Source: Rhodospirillales bacterium (lineage in GTDB: Bacteria; Pseudomonadota; Alphaproteobacteria; ATCC43930; CGMCC-115725). Taken from it: a stretch of 35,292 nt of DNA. Within the stretch, counting starts at the first letter, position 1. The number at the start of each line of letters is the position of its first letter. Below are positions 7,159-15,042 of this stretch, one piece after another. A program made the translations under genes and the position numbers. The stretch lies in NCBI GenBank assembly GCA_028291405.1, contig JAQGID010000089.1, positions 1 through 35,292 of the forward strand. The letters run 5' to 3'. The notes under the pieces were generated by a model. That model saw only the letters and a program-made list of their open reading frames with translations, ran no database searches and had not been told where the DNA came from.

Positions 7159-7814
7159 TGGACGAGTTCGACGATAGGCATCCTCGCGTCACGCGACGTG
7201 CGGTGCTGGAAGCGGGAACCGTCACGGCGACACTTCTCTTGACCCGGACCGTGTCGGCCGCGCAGGGCGCCGACCAGCCGGCCGCCGAGGCACCGGCAGT
7301 GCCTGAGACCGTCGATCTCGTGGTCAACGGCAGTTCGCGCGTCATGCGACTGGACCCGCGGACGACCCTGCTCGACGCGCTGCGCGAGCACCTCGCGCTG
7401 ACCGGCACCAAGAAGGGCTGCGATCACGGCCAATGCGGCGCCTGCACGGTACTGGTGGGAGGCCGCCGGATCAATTCGTGCCTCACGCTGGCGGTGATGC
7501 ACGACGGGGAGTCGATCACGACGATCGAGGGGCTGGCCAACGGCGACAATCTGCATCCGCTGCAGGAAGCGTTCGTCGCGCACGACGGATTCCAATGCGG
7601 CTATTGTACCTCGGGGCAGATCTGTTCGGCCGTCGGCATGCTGGGCGAGAGCCGCGCCGGCATGCCGAGCTATGTCACCGAGGATCTGACGAAGGCTCAG
7701 CCCGAGCTGACCGAGGCCGAGATCCGCGAACGGATGAGCGGCAACATCTGTCGCTGCGCCGCCTACCCGAACATCGTGGCGGCGATCAAGCAGGCGGGGG
7801 GGATATCGGCGTGA
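7155..7814 (+). CDS. paoA: aldehyde oxidoreductase, [2Fe-2S] subunit (PaoA/YagT type)
   Basis: The 219-residue protein carries electrons from the molybdenum site. A twin-arginine export signal (TRRAVLEAG, residues 13-21) is present, as in E. coli PaoA, so the complex probably acts in the periplasm. The first plant-type cluster is held by C89, C94, C97 and C109, and the second by C148, C151, C199 and C201 ([11 protein letters not shown]); all eight are present. It overlaps the cupin upstream by 4 bp and the FAD subunit downstream by 4 bp (GTGA). Starts at 7155 and 7158 are equivalent possibilities. Confidence 0.93.
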   Translation: MMDEFDDRHPRVTRRAVLEAGTVTATLLLTRTVSAAQGADQPAAEAPAVPETVDLVVNGSSRVMRLDPRTTLLDALREHLALTGTKKGCDHGQCGACTVLVGGRRINSCLTLAVMHDGESITTIEGLANGDNLHPLQEAFVAHDGFQCGYCTSGQICSAVGMLGESRAGMPSYVTEDLTKAQPELTEAEIRERMSGNICRCAAYPNIVAAIKQAGGISA

Positions 7815-8788
7815 AGCAATTCACCTACGAGCGCGCGGCTTCGCCCGAGGCCGCCACCGCCGCGGCCAAGGCCGGCGGCAGGATCATCGCGGGCGGCACC
7901 AATCTGCTCGACCTGATGAAGCTGCAGGTCGAGACGCCGAGCCAGCTCATCGACATCAACCGCTTGCCGCTCGACAAGATCGAGGAGACGCCGGAGGGCG
8001 GGTTGCGGGTCGGCGCGCTGGTGCGCAACAGCGATCTCGCAGCCGATCCGCGCGTGCGCCGGCACTACGGCGTCCTGAGCCGGGCGCTGCTCGCCGGCGC
8101 CAGCGCACAGTTGCGCAACAAGGCAACGACCGGCGGCAATCTGCTGCAACGGACACGCTGTTATTATTTCTATGACATCACGAAGCCGTGCAACAAGCGC
8201 GCGCCCGGCTCGGGCTGCGCGGCCCTTGCCGGCTTCAATCGCATCCATGCCGTGCTCGGCGCCAGCGACCAATGCATCGCAACGCACCCGTCGGATATGG
8301 CGGTCGCGATGCGGGCGCTCGACGCTAAGGTCGAGACCATCGATGCCGAGGGCGCGGAACGGGTCATTCCGATCACCGATCTGCATCGCTTGCCGGGCAA
8401 CACACCGCAGGTCGAGACGACGCTGAAGCCCGGCGAACTGATCACTGCCGTCACGCTGCCGCCGCCGCTGCCCGGGGTGCAGATCTATCGCAAGGTGCGA
8501 GACCGGGCTTCCTATGCCTTCGCCCTGGTCTCGGTCGCCGCGGTGGTGGAGGCCGAGGGTGGCCGGATCCGCTCGGCGCGGCTCGCCTTCGGCGGGCTGG
8601 CGCCGAAGCCATGGCGGGTGCTTGAGGCGGAGGAGAAGCTGGCCGGCGCCACGGTGAACGCGGCGGCATTCGACGCGTCCGCGACGGCAGTGCTCGCCGG
8701 CGCCCACGGTTACGGCAGCAACGATTTCAAGATCCCGCTGGCTCGGCGCACGCTGCGGGCCGTGTTGGCGGAAGCGACGCGAACTTGA
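7811..8788 (+). CDS. paoB: aldehyde oxidoreductase, FAD subunit (PaoB/YagS type)
   Basis: The 325-residue FAD-binding subunit starts at a GTG that overlaps the paoA stop. An FAD loop ([13 protein letters not shown], about 25-37) and a second FAD segment ([10 protein letters not shown], about 105-114) are visible. PaoB proteins differ from ordinary xanthine-dehydrogenase FAD subunits in carrying an extra [4Fe-4S] cluster, and the insert here has the expected cysteines C117, C127, C136 and C155. That places the operon with PaoABC rather than with generic CO or xanthine dehydrogenases. It passes electrons between the iron-sulfur subunit and the acceptor. Confidence 0.92.
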   Translation: MKQFTYERAASPEAATAAAKAGGRIIAGGTNLLDLMKLQVETPSQLIDINRLPLDKIEETPEGGLRVGALVRNSDLAADPRVRRHYGVLSRALLAGASAQLRNKATTGGNLLQRTRCYYFYDITKPCNKRAPGSGCAALAGFNRIHAVLGASDQCIATHPSDMAVAMRALDAKVETIDAEGAERVIPITDLHRLPGNTPQVETTLKPGELITAVTLPPPLPGVQIYRKVRDRASYAFALVSVAAVVEAEGGRIRSARLAFGGLAPKPWRVLEAEEKLAGATVNAAAFDASATAVLAGAHGYGSNDFKIPLARRTLRAVLAEATRT

Positions 8789-8801
8789 AGGAGAGCGCAG
8801 C

Positions 8802-11012
8802 ATGAAGATGAACACGCCCGTCGGCGCGAACGCCCTCGACGCCGAGCCGCAAGGTGTCGTCGGCAAGCCGCTCGATCGCGTCGATGGAAGGCTGAAGGTC
8901 ACCGGCGGCGCCCGCTATGCCTATGAAGTGCAGCAAGGCCCTGCCGCGGCCTACGGCTGCGTCGTCGAAGCATCGATCGGCCGGGGCCGGATCACATCGA
9001 TCGACACGCGAGCGGCGGAGCGGGCGCCTGGCGTCGTCCTCGTCCTCACCTATGCCAATGCGCCGGAGCAAGGCTCCGGCAACCATCGCGAGGCTCATCC
9101 GGTGCTCACCGGTCCGGAGGTGTCGTATTACGGCGAGCCGGTCGCGTTCGTGGTGGCCGCGACCTTCGAGCAGGCGAGGGCTGCCGCTTACCTCGTGCAC
9201 GTGACATACGAGAAGGCATCGGGGACATATGCCCTGCGGCCCAATCTCGAGCGGGCGCGCAGCCCGCGTGGGTCCGACGCTTCGCCCGACAGCGCCGTTG
9301 GCGATTTCGTGGTTGCCTTCGCCGCGGCTCCCGTCCAGCTCGATGCGACCTACACGACGCCGTTGCAGAGCCACGCGATGATGGAGCCGCATGCGACGCT
9401 GGCGACGTGGGATGGCGACACGCTGGTCCTCCACACCGCGAACCAGATGCTGAGCCAGGGGCAGAAGGTCGTCGCGACGACGCTGAAGATCCCGCAGGAG
9501 AAGGTGCGGCTCGTGAGCCCCTTCATCGGCGGCGGCTTCGGCGGCAAGCTATGGGTGAACGCCGACGCCATCCTGGCGGCGATCGCCTCCCGCCAGCTCA
9601 AGCGGCCGGTGAAGACGGCGCTGACGCGGCAGCAGATCTTTCACGTCACGACGCATCGCTCCGACACCATTCAGCGGGTCCGGCTCGGCACCGATCGCGA
9701 CGGGAAGATCCTCGCGATCGGCCACGATTCCTTCTCCGGCAATCTCGGCAGAGAGCAGGTGTTCGAGGGGGCCGCGATTCAGACCCGCAGCCTCTACGCG
9801 GGTGCGAATCGCCGGACGCGGCATCGTCTGGTGCCGCTCGACATTCCGGTTGCGTCGTCGATGCGCGCGCCGGGCGAGGCGGTCGGGCTGCTCGCCCTCG
9901 AATGCGCGATGGATGAGCTTGCCGAGAAGCTCGACCTCGATCCGATCGAGCTGCGCCTACGCAACGAGCCGACCGAGGATCCGGAAAGGCACGTTCCGTA
10001 TTCCAGCCGCCATTTGGTCGCCTGTCTGCAGGAAGGGGCGCAGCGTTTCGGCTGGGCGAAGCGCAACCCCAAGCCCGGCCAGGTGAGGGACGGACGCTGG
10101 CTTGTCGGAATGGGTGTGGCAGCCGCGACGCGCGGCAATCCGCTGATGCCTTCGAAGGCGAATGTGCGGTTGGGCCCGGACGGTATCGCCACCGTGAAGA
10201 TGGCGATGACCGACATCGGCACCGGGACCTATACGATCCTGACGCAGATCGCCGCCGAGATGCTCGGCCTGCCGGCGGAGCGCATCCGCATGGAGCTGGG
10301 TGACACGCTCTTTCCGCAGGCATCCGGCTCGGGCGGCTCGTTCGGGGCGGCGAGTTCCGGCTCGGCCCTCTTCGACGCTTGCACCGGATTGCGGGCGAAG
10401 CTGGCGCGGCTCGCCGGCATGGACCCCGACGCGGCAAGCTTCGCCGATGGACGCATCGCCGTCGGCGGTCAATCGAGAGCGATCCTCGACCTCGTAGGCG
10501 CCGACGGTATCGCGGCGGATGGCGAAATCGAGCCGGGCGACACCCTCAAGAACTACTCGCAACAATCCTATGGCGCGCATTTTGCCGAGGTCGGCGTCGA
10601 TGCGGACACCGGCGAGGTCCGGCTGCGCCGCATGCTGGGCGTCTTCACCGCCGGCCGGGTCCTCAACGCGAAGACGGCGCGCTCGCAGGCGATCGGCGGC
10701 ATGATCTTCGGCGTCGGAGCGGCCCTGACCGAAGCGATGGAGCTGGATCCCAGGTTCGGCTACTTCGTCAATCACGATCTCGCCGAATACCACGTCCCGG
10801 TCCACGCCGACGTGCCCGACGTCGACGCCATCTTCCTCGCCGAGCTCGACGACAAGGCCAATCCGCTTAAGAGCAAGGGCATCGGCGAGCTTGGCATCTG
10901 CGGCGCCGGGGCGGCGCTCGCCAATGCGATCTACAACGCCTGCGGCGCGCGGGTCCGGGACTATCCGATCACCTTGGACAAAGTGCTTTCGGCGTTGCCG
11001 GCGCAGACGTGA
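8802..11012 (+). CDS. paoC: aldehyde oxidoreductase, molybdenum cofactor subunit (PaoC/YagR type)
   Basis: The 736-residue catalytic subunit of the xanthine oxidase family oxidises aldehydes to carboxylic acids at a molybdenum-cytosine-dinucleotide site. Visible marks are VGKPLDRVDGRLKVTGGARY at the N-terminus, the cofactor loop FIGGGFGGKL (about 240), the GSGGSFGAASSG loop and the catalytic Glu in KGIGELGICGAG (E696), close to E692 of E. coli PaoC. A ribosome binding site (GGAG) precedes the ATG, 13 bp after paoB. The natural substrate is probably a broad set of aromatic or aliphatic aldehydes; this is inferred from the family. The maturation gene paoD is not in the window. Confidence 0.93.
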   Translation: MKMNTPVGANALDAEPQGVVGKPLDRVDGRLKVTGGARYAYEVQQGPAAAYGCVVEASIGRGRITSIDTRAAERAPGVVLVLTYANAPEQGSGNHREAHPVLTGPEVSYYGEPVAFVVAATFEQARAAAYLVHVTYEKASGTYALRPNLERARSPRGSDASPDSAVGDFVVAFAAAPVQLDATYTTPLQSHAMMEPHATLATWDGDTLVLHTANQMLSQGQKVVATTLKIPQEKVRLVSPFIGGGFGGKLWVNADAILAAIASRQLKRPVKTALTRQQIFHVTTHRSDTIQRVRLGTDRDGKILAIGHDSFSGNLGREQVFEGAAIQTRSLYAGANRRTRHRLVPLDIPVASSMRAPGEAVGLLALECAMDELAEKLDLDPIELRLRNEPTEDPERHVPYSSRHLVACLQEGAQRFGWAKRNPKPGQVRDGRWLVGMGVAAATRGNPLMPSKANVRLGPDGIATVKMAMTDIGTGTYTILTQIAAEMLGLPAERIRMELGDTLFPQASGSGGSFGAASSGSALFDACTGLRAKLARLAGMDPDAASFADGRIAVGGQSRAILDLVGADGIAADGEIEPGDTLKNYSQQSYGAHFAEVGVDADTGEVRLRRMLGVFTAGRVLNAKTARSQAIGGMIFGVGAALTEAMELDPRFGYFVNHDLAEYHVPVHADVPDVDAIFLAELDDKANPLKSKGIGELGICGAGAALANAIYNACGARVRDYPITLDKVLSALPAQT

Positions 11013-11058
11013 TCGCATTCGCCGACGCCATTCGATTTTCGTGAAGGATCACTCGACC

Positions 11059-11649
11059 ATGAAGACCATGACGCTCCTGGGGCTCTCCGGCAGCCTGAGA
11101 AAGGACTCGTTCTGCACGGCGGTGCTGCGGACCATCCAGGACCGGATGCCGCCCGGCCTCGAACTCGCGATCCATTCGCTGGCCGAGCTGCCGCCCTATA
11201 ACCAGGACGACGACGGCGACGCCGCGCCGGCGAGCGTGCGGGATCTCCGAGATGCGATCGCCGACAGCGACGGCGTCATCCTGATCTCGCCGGAATACAA
11301 TCACGGCATGTCGGGCGTCTTGAAGAACGCGCTGGATTGGGCGTCACGGCCCTTCGGCCAGTCGGCGCTCCTGCACAAGCCGGTGCTGACGATGACCGCC
11401 TCGCCGGCCTTCACCGGCGGCGTCCGCGCGCAGCTGCAGATGAACGAGACCCTCGCCGCGATCCCGGCTCGGACGGTGCTGCGGGCGCAGACCGTGATCG
11501 GCGCGGTCCACGAGAAGATCCAGGAAAATCGGCTGGCCGACCCCGTGACGATCGATTTCGTCATGGCGGGGGTCGGCCAGCTTCGCGACGAGATCAAGCG
11601 TGCGAGCGATTCACGTGCCGTCGAGCCTCGTCAGCAACATGTCGCTTGA
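11059..11649 (+). CDS. NADPH-dependent FMN reductase
   Basis: The 196-residue flavodoxin-fold reductase has the phosphate-binding loop GLSGSLRKDSF (about 8-18) and the second flavin motif PEYNHGMSGVLKNALDW (about 78-94), both standard for the SsuE/YieF/ArsH-like family. It uses NAD(P)H to reduce FMN, quinones or similar acceptors. It follows paoC by 46 bp on the same strand and is probably co-transcribed. It could protect against reactive substrates or feed reduced flavin to an enzyme elsewhere. It converges on the HD-domain gene with an 8-bp gap. Confidence 0.9.
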   Translation: MKTMTLLGLSGSLRKDSFCTAVLRTIQDRMPPGLELAIHSLAELPPYNQDDDGDAAPASVRDLRDAIADSDGVILISPEYNHGMSGVLKNALDWASRPFGQSALLHKPVLTMTASPAFTGGVRAQLQMNETLAAIPARTVLRAQTVIGAVHEKIQENRLADPVTIDFVMAGVGQLRDEIKRASDSRAVEPRQQHVA

Positions 11650-11657
11650 TGAATGGC

Positions 11658-12332
11658 TCAATCGCGCCAGGCCGAGCCGAGGATGACATCGCAAAAGTTC
11701 ACCCGCCGGTAGTTCGGATCCATCCGCGCGAGGACGTCCGCCTTGACATTGCCGAAGGTCGTCTCGGGCTTGGCGATAGTGCCGTCGGCGAAGGCCTGGA
11801 TGATGCCTTCCTTGAAGCCGCTGCCACGGGGATGCGAGGCGAGGACCTGCTCGCGCTGCTGCTCCGAAAGCTCCGCATAGCCGATGCCGAGGACGTCCGT
11901 CTCGACGCCGGCCGTCACCAGCGCCACCTCCGGCTTCTTGTGCTGGGGAATGCCAGGGGTGGTGTGCAGGGCGATCGCGTCCCAGACGACATCGATCGCC
12001 TCCTCTGCGATGCCGTGCTGGCGGAGGAAGTTCCGCGCGGCATTGGCGCCGTCGACCTCGAACCGCTCGGTCGCGCTGGCGTATTCTTTGGTCAGCCCCA
12101 TGTCGTGGAACATCGCGCCGATGTAGAGTAGCTCCGGGTCGAAGTTCAGGTTCTTCCGCTGTCCGGCAAGAGCGCCGAAGAGATAGACCCGCGTAGAGTG
12201 GTGGAAGAGCAGGTCCGACTCGGTGTCCCGGACCAATTCGGTCGCCTCGCGCGCCAGCATGCTGTCGGGGATGGCGATACCGGCGACTGATTTCGGCATC
12301 GAGCGGCGTACGGAGGTGATGAGCATCGTCAT
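11658..12332 (-). CDS. HD-domain hydrolase (cyanamide hydratase-like)
   Basis: The start at 12332 is set by AGGAG 7 bp upstream; the open frame continues further upstream without family resemblance. The 224-residue protein has HD-domain metal ligands in LLFHHSTRVY (H44/H45), AMFHDMGL (H76-D77) and a later Asp in AGVETDVLG. Sequence style and length match the HD family that includes fungal cyanamide hydratase, which hydrates cyanamide to urea, and many bacterial relatives of unknown substrate. Generic phosphohydrolase is the alternative. It is transcribed divergently from the GlxA-type regulator, its likely controller. Confidence 0.8.
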   Translation of the reverse strand: MTMLITSVRRSMPKSVAGIAIPDSMLAREATELVRDTESDLLFHHSTRVYLFGALAGQRKNLNFDPELLYIGAMFHDMGLTKEYASATERFEVDGANAARNFLRQHGIAEEAIDVVWDAIALHTTPGIPQHKKPEVALVTAGVETDVLGIGYAELSEQQREQVLASHPRGSGFKEGIIQAFADGTIAKPETTFGNVKADVLARMDPNYRRVNFCDVILGSAWRD

Positions 12333-12461
12333 GGCTTTCTCCTGCAAGGTGAATCGAACGACGATCCTGATATCGGCCTCCTGCACCGCTGGCGGCAATC
12401 GCGCGGGAGGTCTAAATCCTGCCAATCGCGCGCCGTTTTGCGCCATCCCGGAGGTCGCCAC

Positions 12462-13427
12462 GTGGAGTCGATCGCGATCGTCATCTTTCCAGGCGTCCAG
12501 GCCCTCGACGTCGCCGGACCGCTCGACGTCTTTGCCGAAGCGAACAATTTCCTCCCCGCCGACCGGCGATACGCCCTCGCTACCGTCGCCACCGCGGCGG
12601 GCTCGTTCCGCGCCTCGAACGGGCTGCGGATCACGCCGGACCGGGTCATCGGCGAGGACGGCGACTCCTTCGACATGGCCTTCGTCGCGGGCGGCCCGGA
12701 TTTGCCGGCGGCAGCGGTCGACGAGCGCCTGACGGCCTGGTTGTCGACGATCGCGCCGCGTTGCCGATGCTACGGCTCGATCTGTAACGGCACTTTCGTC
12801 CTCGGGCATGCCGGCCTACTCGAGGGCAAGTCCGTCACCACCCATTGGCAGGACGCTCGCGCGCTCGCCGAGCGCTTCCCGCGGGCGCGCGTCGAGCCCG
12901 ACCGGATCTATCTCCGTGACGGGCCGCTGGTGACGTCGGCCGGCGTCACCGCCGGCATCGACTTGTCGCTGGCGCTCGTCGCCGAGAGCCACGGAGCCGC
13001 CCTCGCGCTCGCGGTCGCAAAGCGCCTCGTCGTCTTCGCCCAGCGGCAGGGCGGCCAATCGCAATTCAGCGCCTATCTCAGCGTGCCGACGGACGAGGCG
13101 TCGCCGGTCGCCAAGATCCAGGCCCATGTCATGGAGCACATCGCGGACCGCTTCACCGTCGACCATCTGGCGGAGGTCGCCGGGATGAGCGCCAGAACCT
13201 TCGCGCGCGCCTTTGTCCAGCAGACAGAGGTTACGCCGGCGGAATTCGTCGAGCGAGTGCGGCTCGACCGCACCCGCAGCCTGTTGGAAGGCGGCGACAT
13301 GGCGCTCAAGGCGGTGGCCTATCACGGCGGCTTCGGCAACGCCAAGCGCATGCGGAGCGTCTTCGTCCGCCGCCTCGGCGTGACGCCGGCGCAATATCGC
13401 GCGAGCTTCCGGCAGCTCCCGCGCTGA
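12462..13427 (+). CDS. GlxA-family (DJ-1/PfpI plus AraC) transcriptional regulator
   Basis: GGAGG lies 7 bp upstream of the GTG at 12462, which is preferred over the upstream TTG at 12438. The 321-residue protein has an N-terminal DJ-1/PfpI amidotransferase-like domain (IAIVIFPGVQALDVAGPLDV, about 4-23, with C108 in GSICNGTFVLG) and a C-terminal AraC helix-turn-helix domain (about 210-318; LAEVAGMSARTFARAFVQQT and the second helix near GFGNAKRMRSVF). In this family the PfpI part senses a metabolite and is usually not an enzyme. It shares a 129-bp promoter region with the HD-domain gene. Confidence 0.9.
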   Translation: MESIAIVIFPGVQALDVAGPLDVFAEANNFLPADRRYALATVATAAGSFRASNGLRITPDRVIGEDGDSFDMAFVAGGPDLPAAAVDERLTAWLSTIAPRCRCYGSICNGTFVLGHAGLLEGKSVTTHWQDARALAERFPRARVEPDRIYLRDGPLVTSAGVTAGIDLSLALVAESHGAALALAVAKRLVVFAQRQGGQSQFSAYLSVPTDEASPVAKIQAHVMEHIADRFTVDHLAEVAGMSARTFARAFVQQTEVTPAEFVERVRLDRTRSLLEGGDMALKAVAYHGGFGNAKRMRSVFVRRLGVTPAQYRASFRQLPR

Positions 13428-13522
13428 CGTCGATTCGGGTCGCCGACATGCGGACCTCTCTTCGCCGGGCGCGACGTGATAAGATGATCCCGCAACGAAA
13501 TCACACGATGGGGAGGAATGCG

Positions 13523-14452
13523 ATGGAGATCAGTCGCCGCGGCTTCGGCGCGATGGCGCTTTCGGCGGTCGCCATGGGAACGAGGCCTTTGGCCGCTGCC
13601 GAGCCGATCAAATTCGCGACGCTGCCCGCACTCGATTTCATGACGCCGATGTTCGCGCAGGACGCCGGACTCTTCACCAAGCAGGGTCTCGACGTCGCCA
13701 TGCAAATCGCGACCGCGGCGCCGGTGCTGCTGCCCGGCGTCGTCGGCGGCTCGCTGCAGTTCGGCGTCTCCACCGGTGCGCAGGTCGCGATCGCGCATGA
13801 CGCCGGTCTCGACGTCGTCATTGCGGCCGGGGTCGGCGTGATCACACCGACGCGGGTCAGCACCGCGGTCGTCGTCCGTCCCGACACGACGATCGAGAAG
13901 CCGTCGGATTTCATCGGCAAGAAGGTCGTCTCGCCGGGCATCAACGGCACATTCCACGTGCTCTTTCTTCGTTATCTGAAGGCCAACGGCATCGATCCCG
14001 CGTCGGTCACGCTGCTCGAGGGCGGTTTTTCGCAAATGCCTGACCTGTTGCGCAGCAAGCAGGTCGACGCGGTGTTGGCCGCCGAGCCGTTCCTCACCCG
14101 CATGCTCGACAACGGAATCGGCAAGCGGCTCGATTTCTTCAAGCCCGACCGGGATCACATCTTCACCAGCTTCTACATCGCCAAGCGCAGCTGGACCGAC
14201 AGCCACAAGGACGAGGTGGTGAAGGTCCGGGCCGCCTTGCGCGAGGCGAATCAGATGATGAGGAGCGATCCTGCCGCCGCCGCGGCCGTGCAGGCGAAAT
14301 ACCTGAAGCTCCCGCCGGAGGTGCTCGCCAAGCAGGGCCTGCCGGATACGCGCGCCGATGTCGAGCCGGAGGACGTCCAGTTCTGGGCCGACACCGCCTT
14401 GCAGCTGGGGCTGATCAAACAGCCGATCGACGCGCGGGCACTGATGGCCTGA
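13523..14452 (+). CDS. ABC transporter substrate-binding protein (NitT/TauT, NMT1-like)
   Basis: The ATG at 13523 has GGGAGG 6 bp upstream. The 309-residue protein begins with a twin-arginine signal (SRRGFGAMALSAVAMG) and continues as a periplasmic binding protein of the NMT1/SsuA type, with FMTPMFAQDAGLFTKQGLDV near the N-terminus and repeated VDAVLAAEPF-style segments. Such proteins bind nitrate, sulfonates, pyrimidine precursors or aromatic sulfonates and hand them to a permease and ATPase. Neither partner is in this window, so it is an orphan here. It lies between the GlxA regulator and a cupin on the same strand. Confidence 0.87.
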   Translation: MEISRRGFGAMALSAVAMGTRPLAAAEPIKFATLPALDFMTPMFAQDAGLFTKQGLDVAMQIATAAPVLLPGVVGGSLQFGVSTGAQVAIAHDAGLDVVIAAGVGVITPTRVSTAVVVRPDTTIEKPSDFIGKKVVSPGINGTFHVLFLRYLKANGIDPASVTLLEGGFSQMPDLLRSKQVDAVLAAEPFLTRMLDNGIGKRLDFFKPDRDHIFTSFYIAKRSWTDSHKDEVVKVRAALREANQMMRSDPAAAAAVQAKYLKLPPEVLAKQGLPDTRADVEPEDVQFWADTALQLGLIKQPIDARALMA

Positions 14453-14494
14453 TATCCAGTTGCTCGCTCGTCCATCGTTTCGAATGAGAGGTTC

Positions 14495-15037
14495 ATGATG
14501 ACAGCCAGTCGCAGCCTTCGCCGCATCGTGACCGGGCACGACGAGAGCGGGAAGGCGATCGTCGTCTTCGACGACGACGTCCCCAACAAGGTCATGCGAC
14601 CGGAGACGGGGATCGTCGCGAACTGGGTGTGGATCAGCGCCTCGACCCCGGCCGACATCACGCTCGCCGCCGACACGTCTTCGGAGCGGCGCGGCCTCAA
14701 CCCGCCGCCGGGCGGCTCGATCTTCCGGATCGTCGATTTCCCGCCGACCGCCGGCGGCGAGGAGAACCTCGATCACCATGCGATCAGCAGCAGCCTCGGC
14801 CTCGACCAAAGCAGCAGCAAGCGCCGACCCGCGACGCATCCGCTGATGCATTTCACCGAGACGCTCGACTATGCGATCGTCATGAGCGGCGAGATCGACA
14901 TGATGCTGGACGACAGCACCGTGCATCTCAAGGCCGGCGACGTCATCGTGCAACAGGCGACCAACCACGCCTGGATCAATCGCGGAACGGAGCCCTGCCG
15001 GATCGCCTTCGTGCTGATCGACGCGAAGCCGCTCTGA
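14495..15037 (+). CDS. cupin-domain protein
   Basis: The 180-residue protein starts at ATG 14495 or 14498; the latter sits better behind GAGAGG. Residues about 8-60 (RRIVTGHDESGKAIVVFDDD) and a C-terminal cupin barrel (about 100-175, with TLDYAIVMSGEIDMML and VIVQQATNHAWINRG) match a family of proteins often found in aromatic-degradation and dehydrogenase loci. The first cupin motif has Glu/Tyr where typical metal-binding His would be, so metal binding is uncertain. It follows the binding-protein gene by 42 bp, probably in one transcript, and converges with the CocE-type gene 5 bp away. Confidence 0.8.
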   Translation: MMTASRSLRRIVTGHDESGKAIVVFDDDVPNKVMRPETGIVANWVWISASTPADITLAADTSSERRGLNPPPGGSIFRIVDFPPTAGGEENLDHHAISSSLGLDQSSSKRRPATHPLMHFTETLDYAIVMSGEIDMMLDDSTVHLKAGDVIVQQATNHAWINRGTEPCRIAFVLIDAKPL

Positions 15038-15042
15038 GCGAC

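Noticed and set aside
13322-14968. A 548-codon minus-strand open frame over the binding protein and cupin genes
   Set aside because: Both genes on the plus strand have ribosome binding sites and family motifs; the minus frame is Arg/Asp/His-rich without domains.
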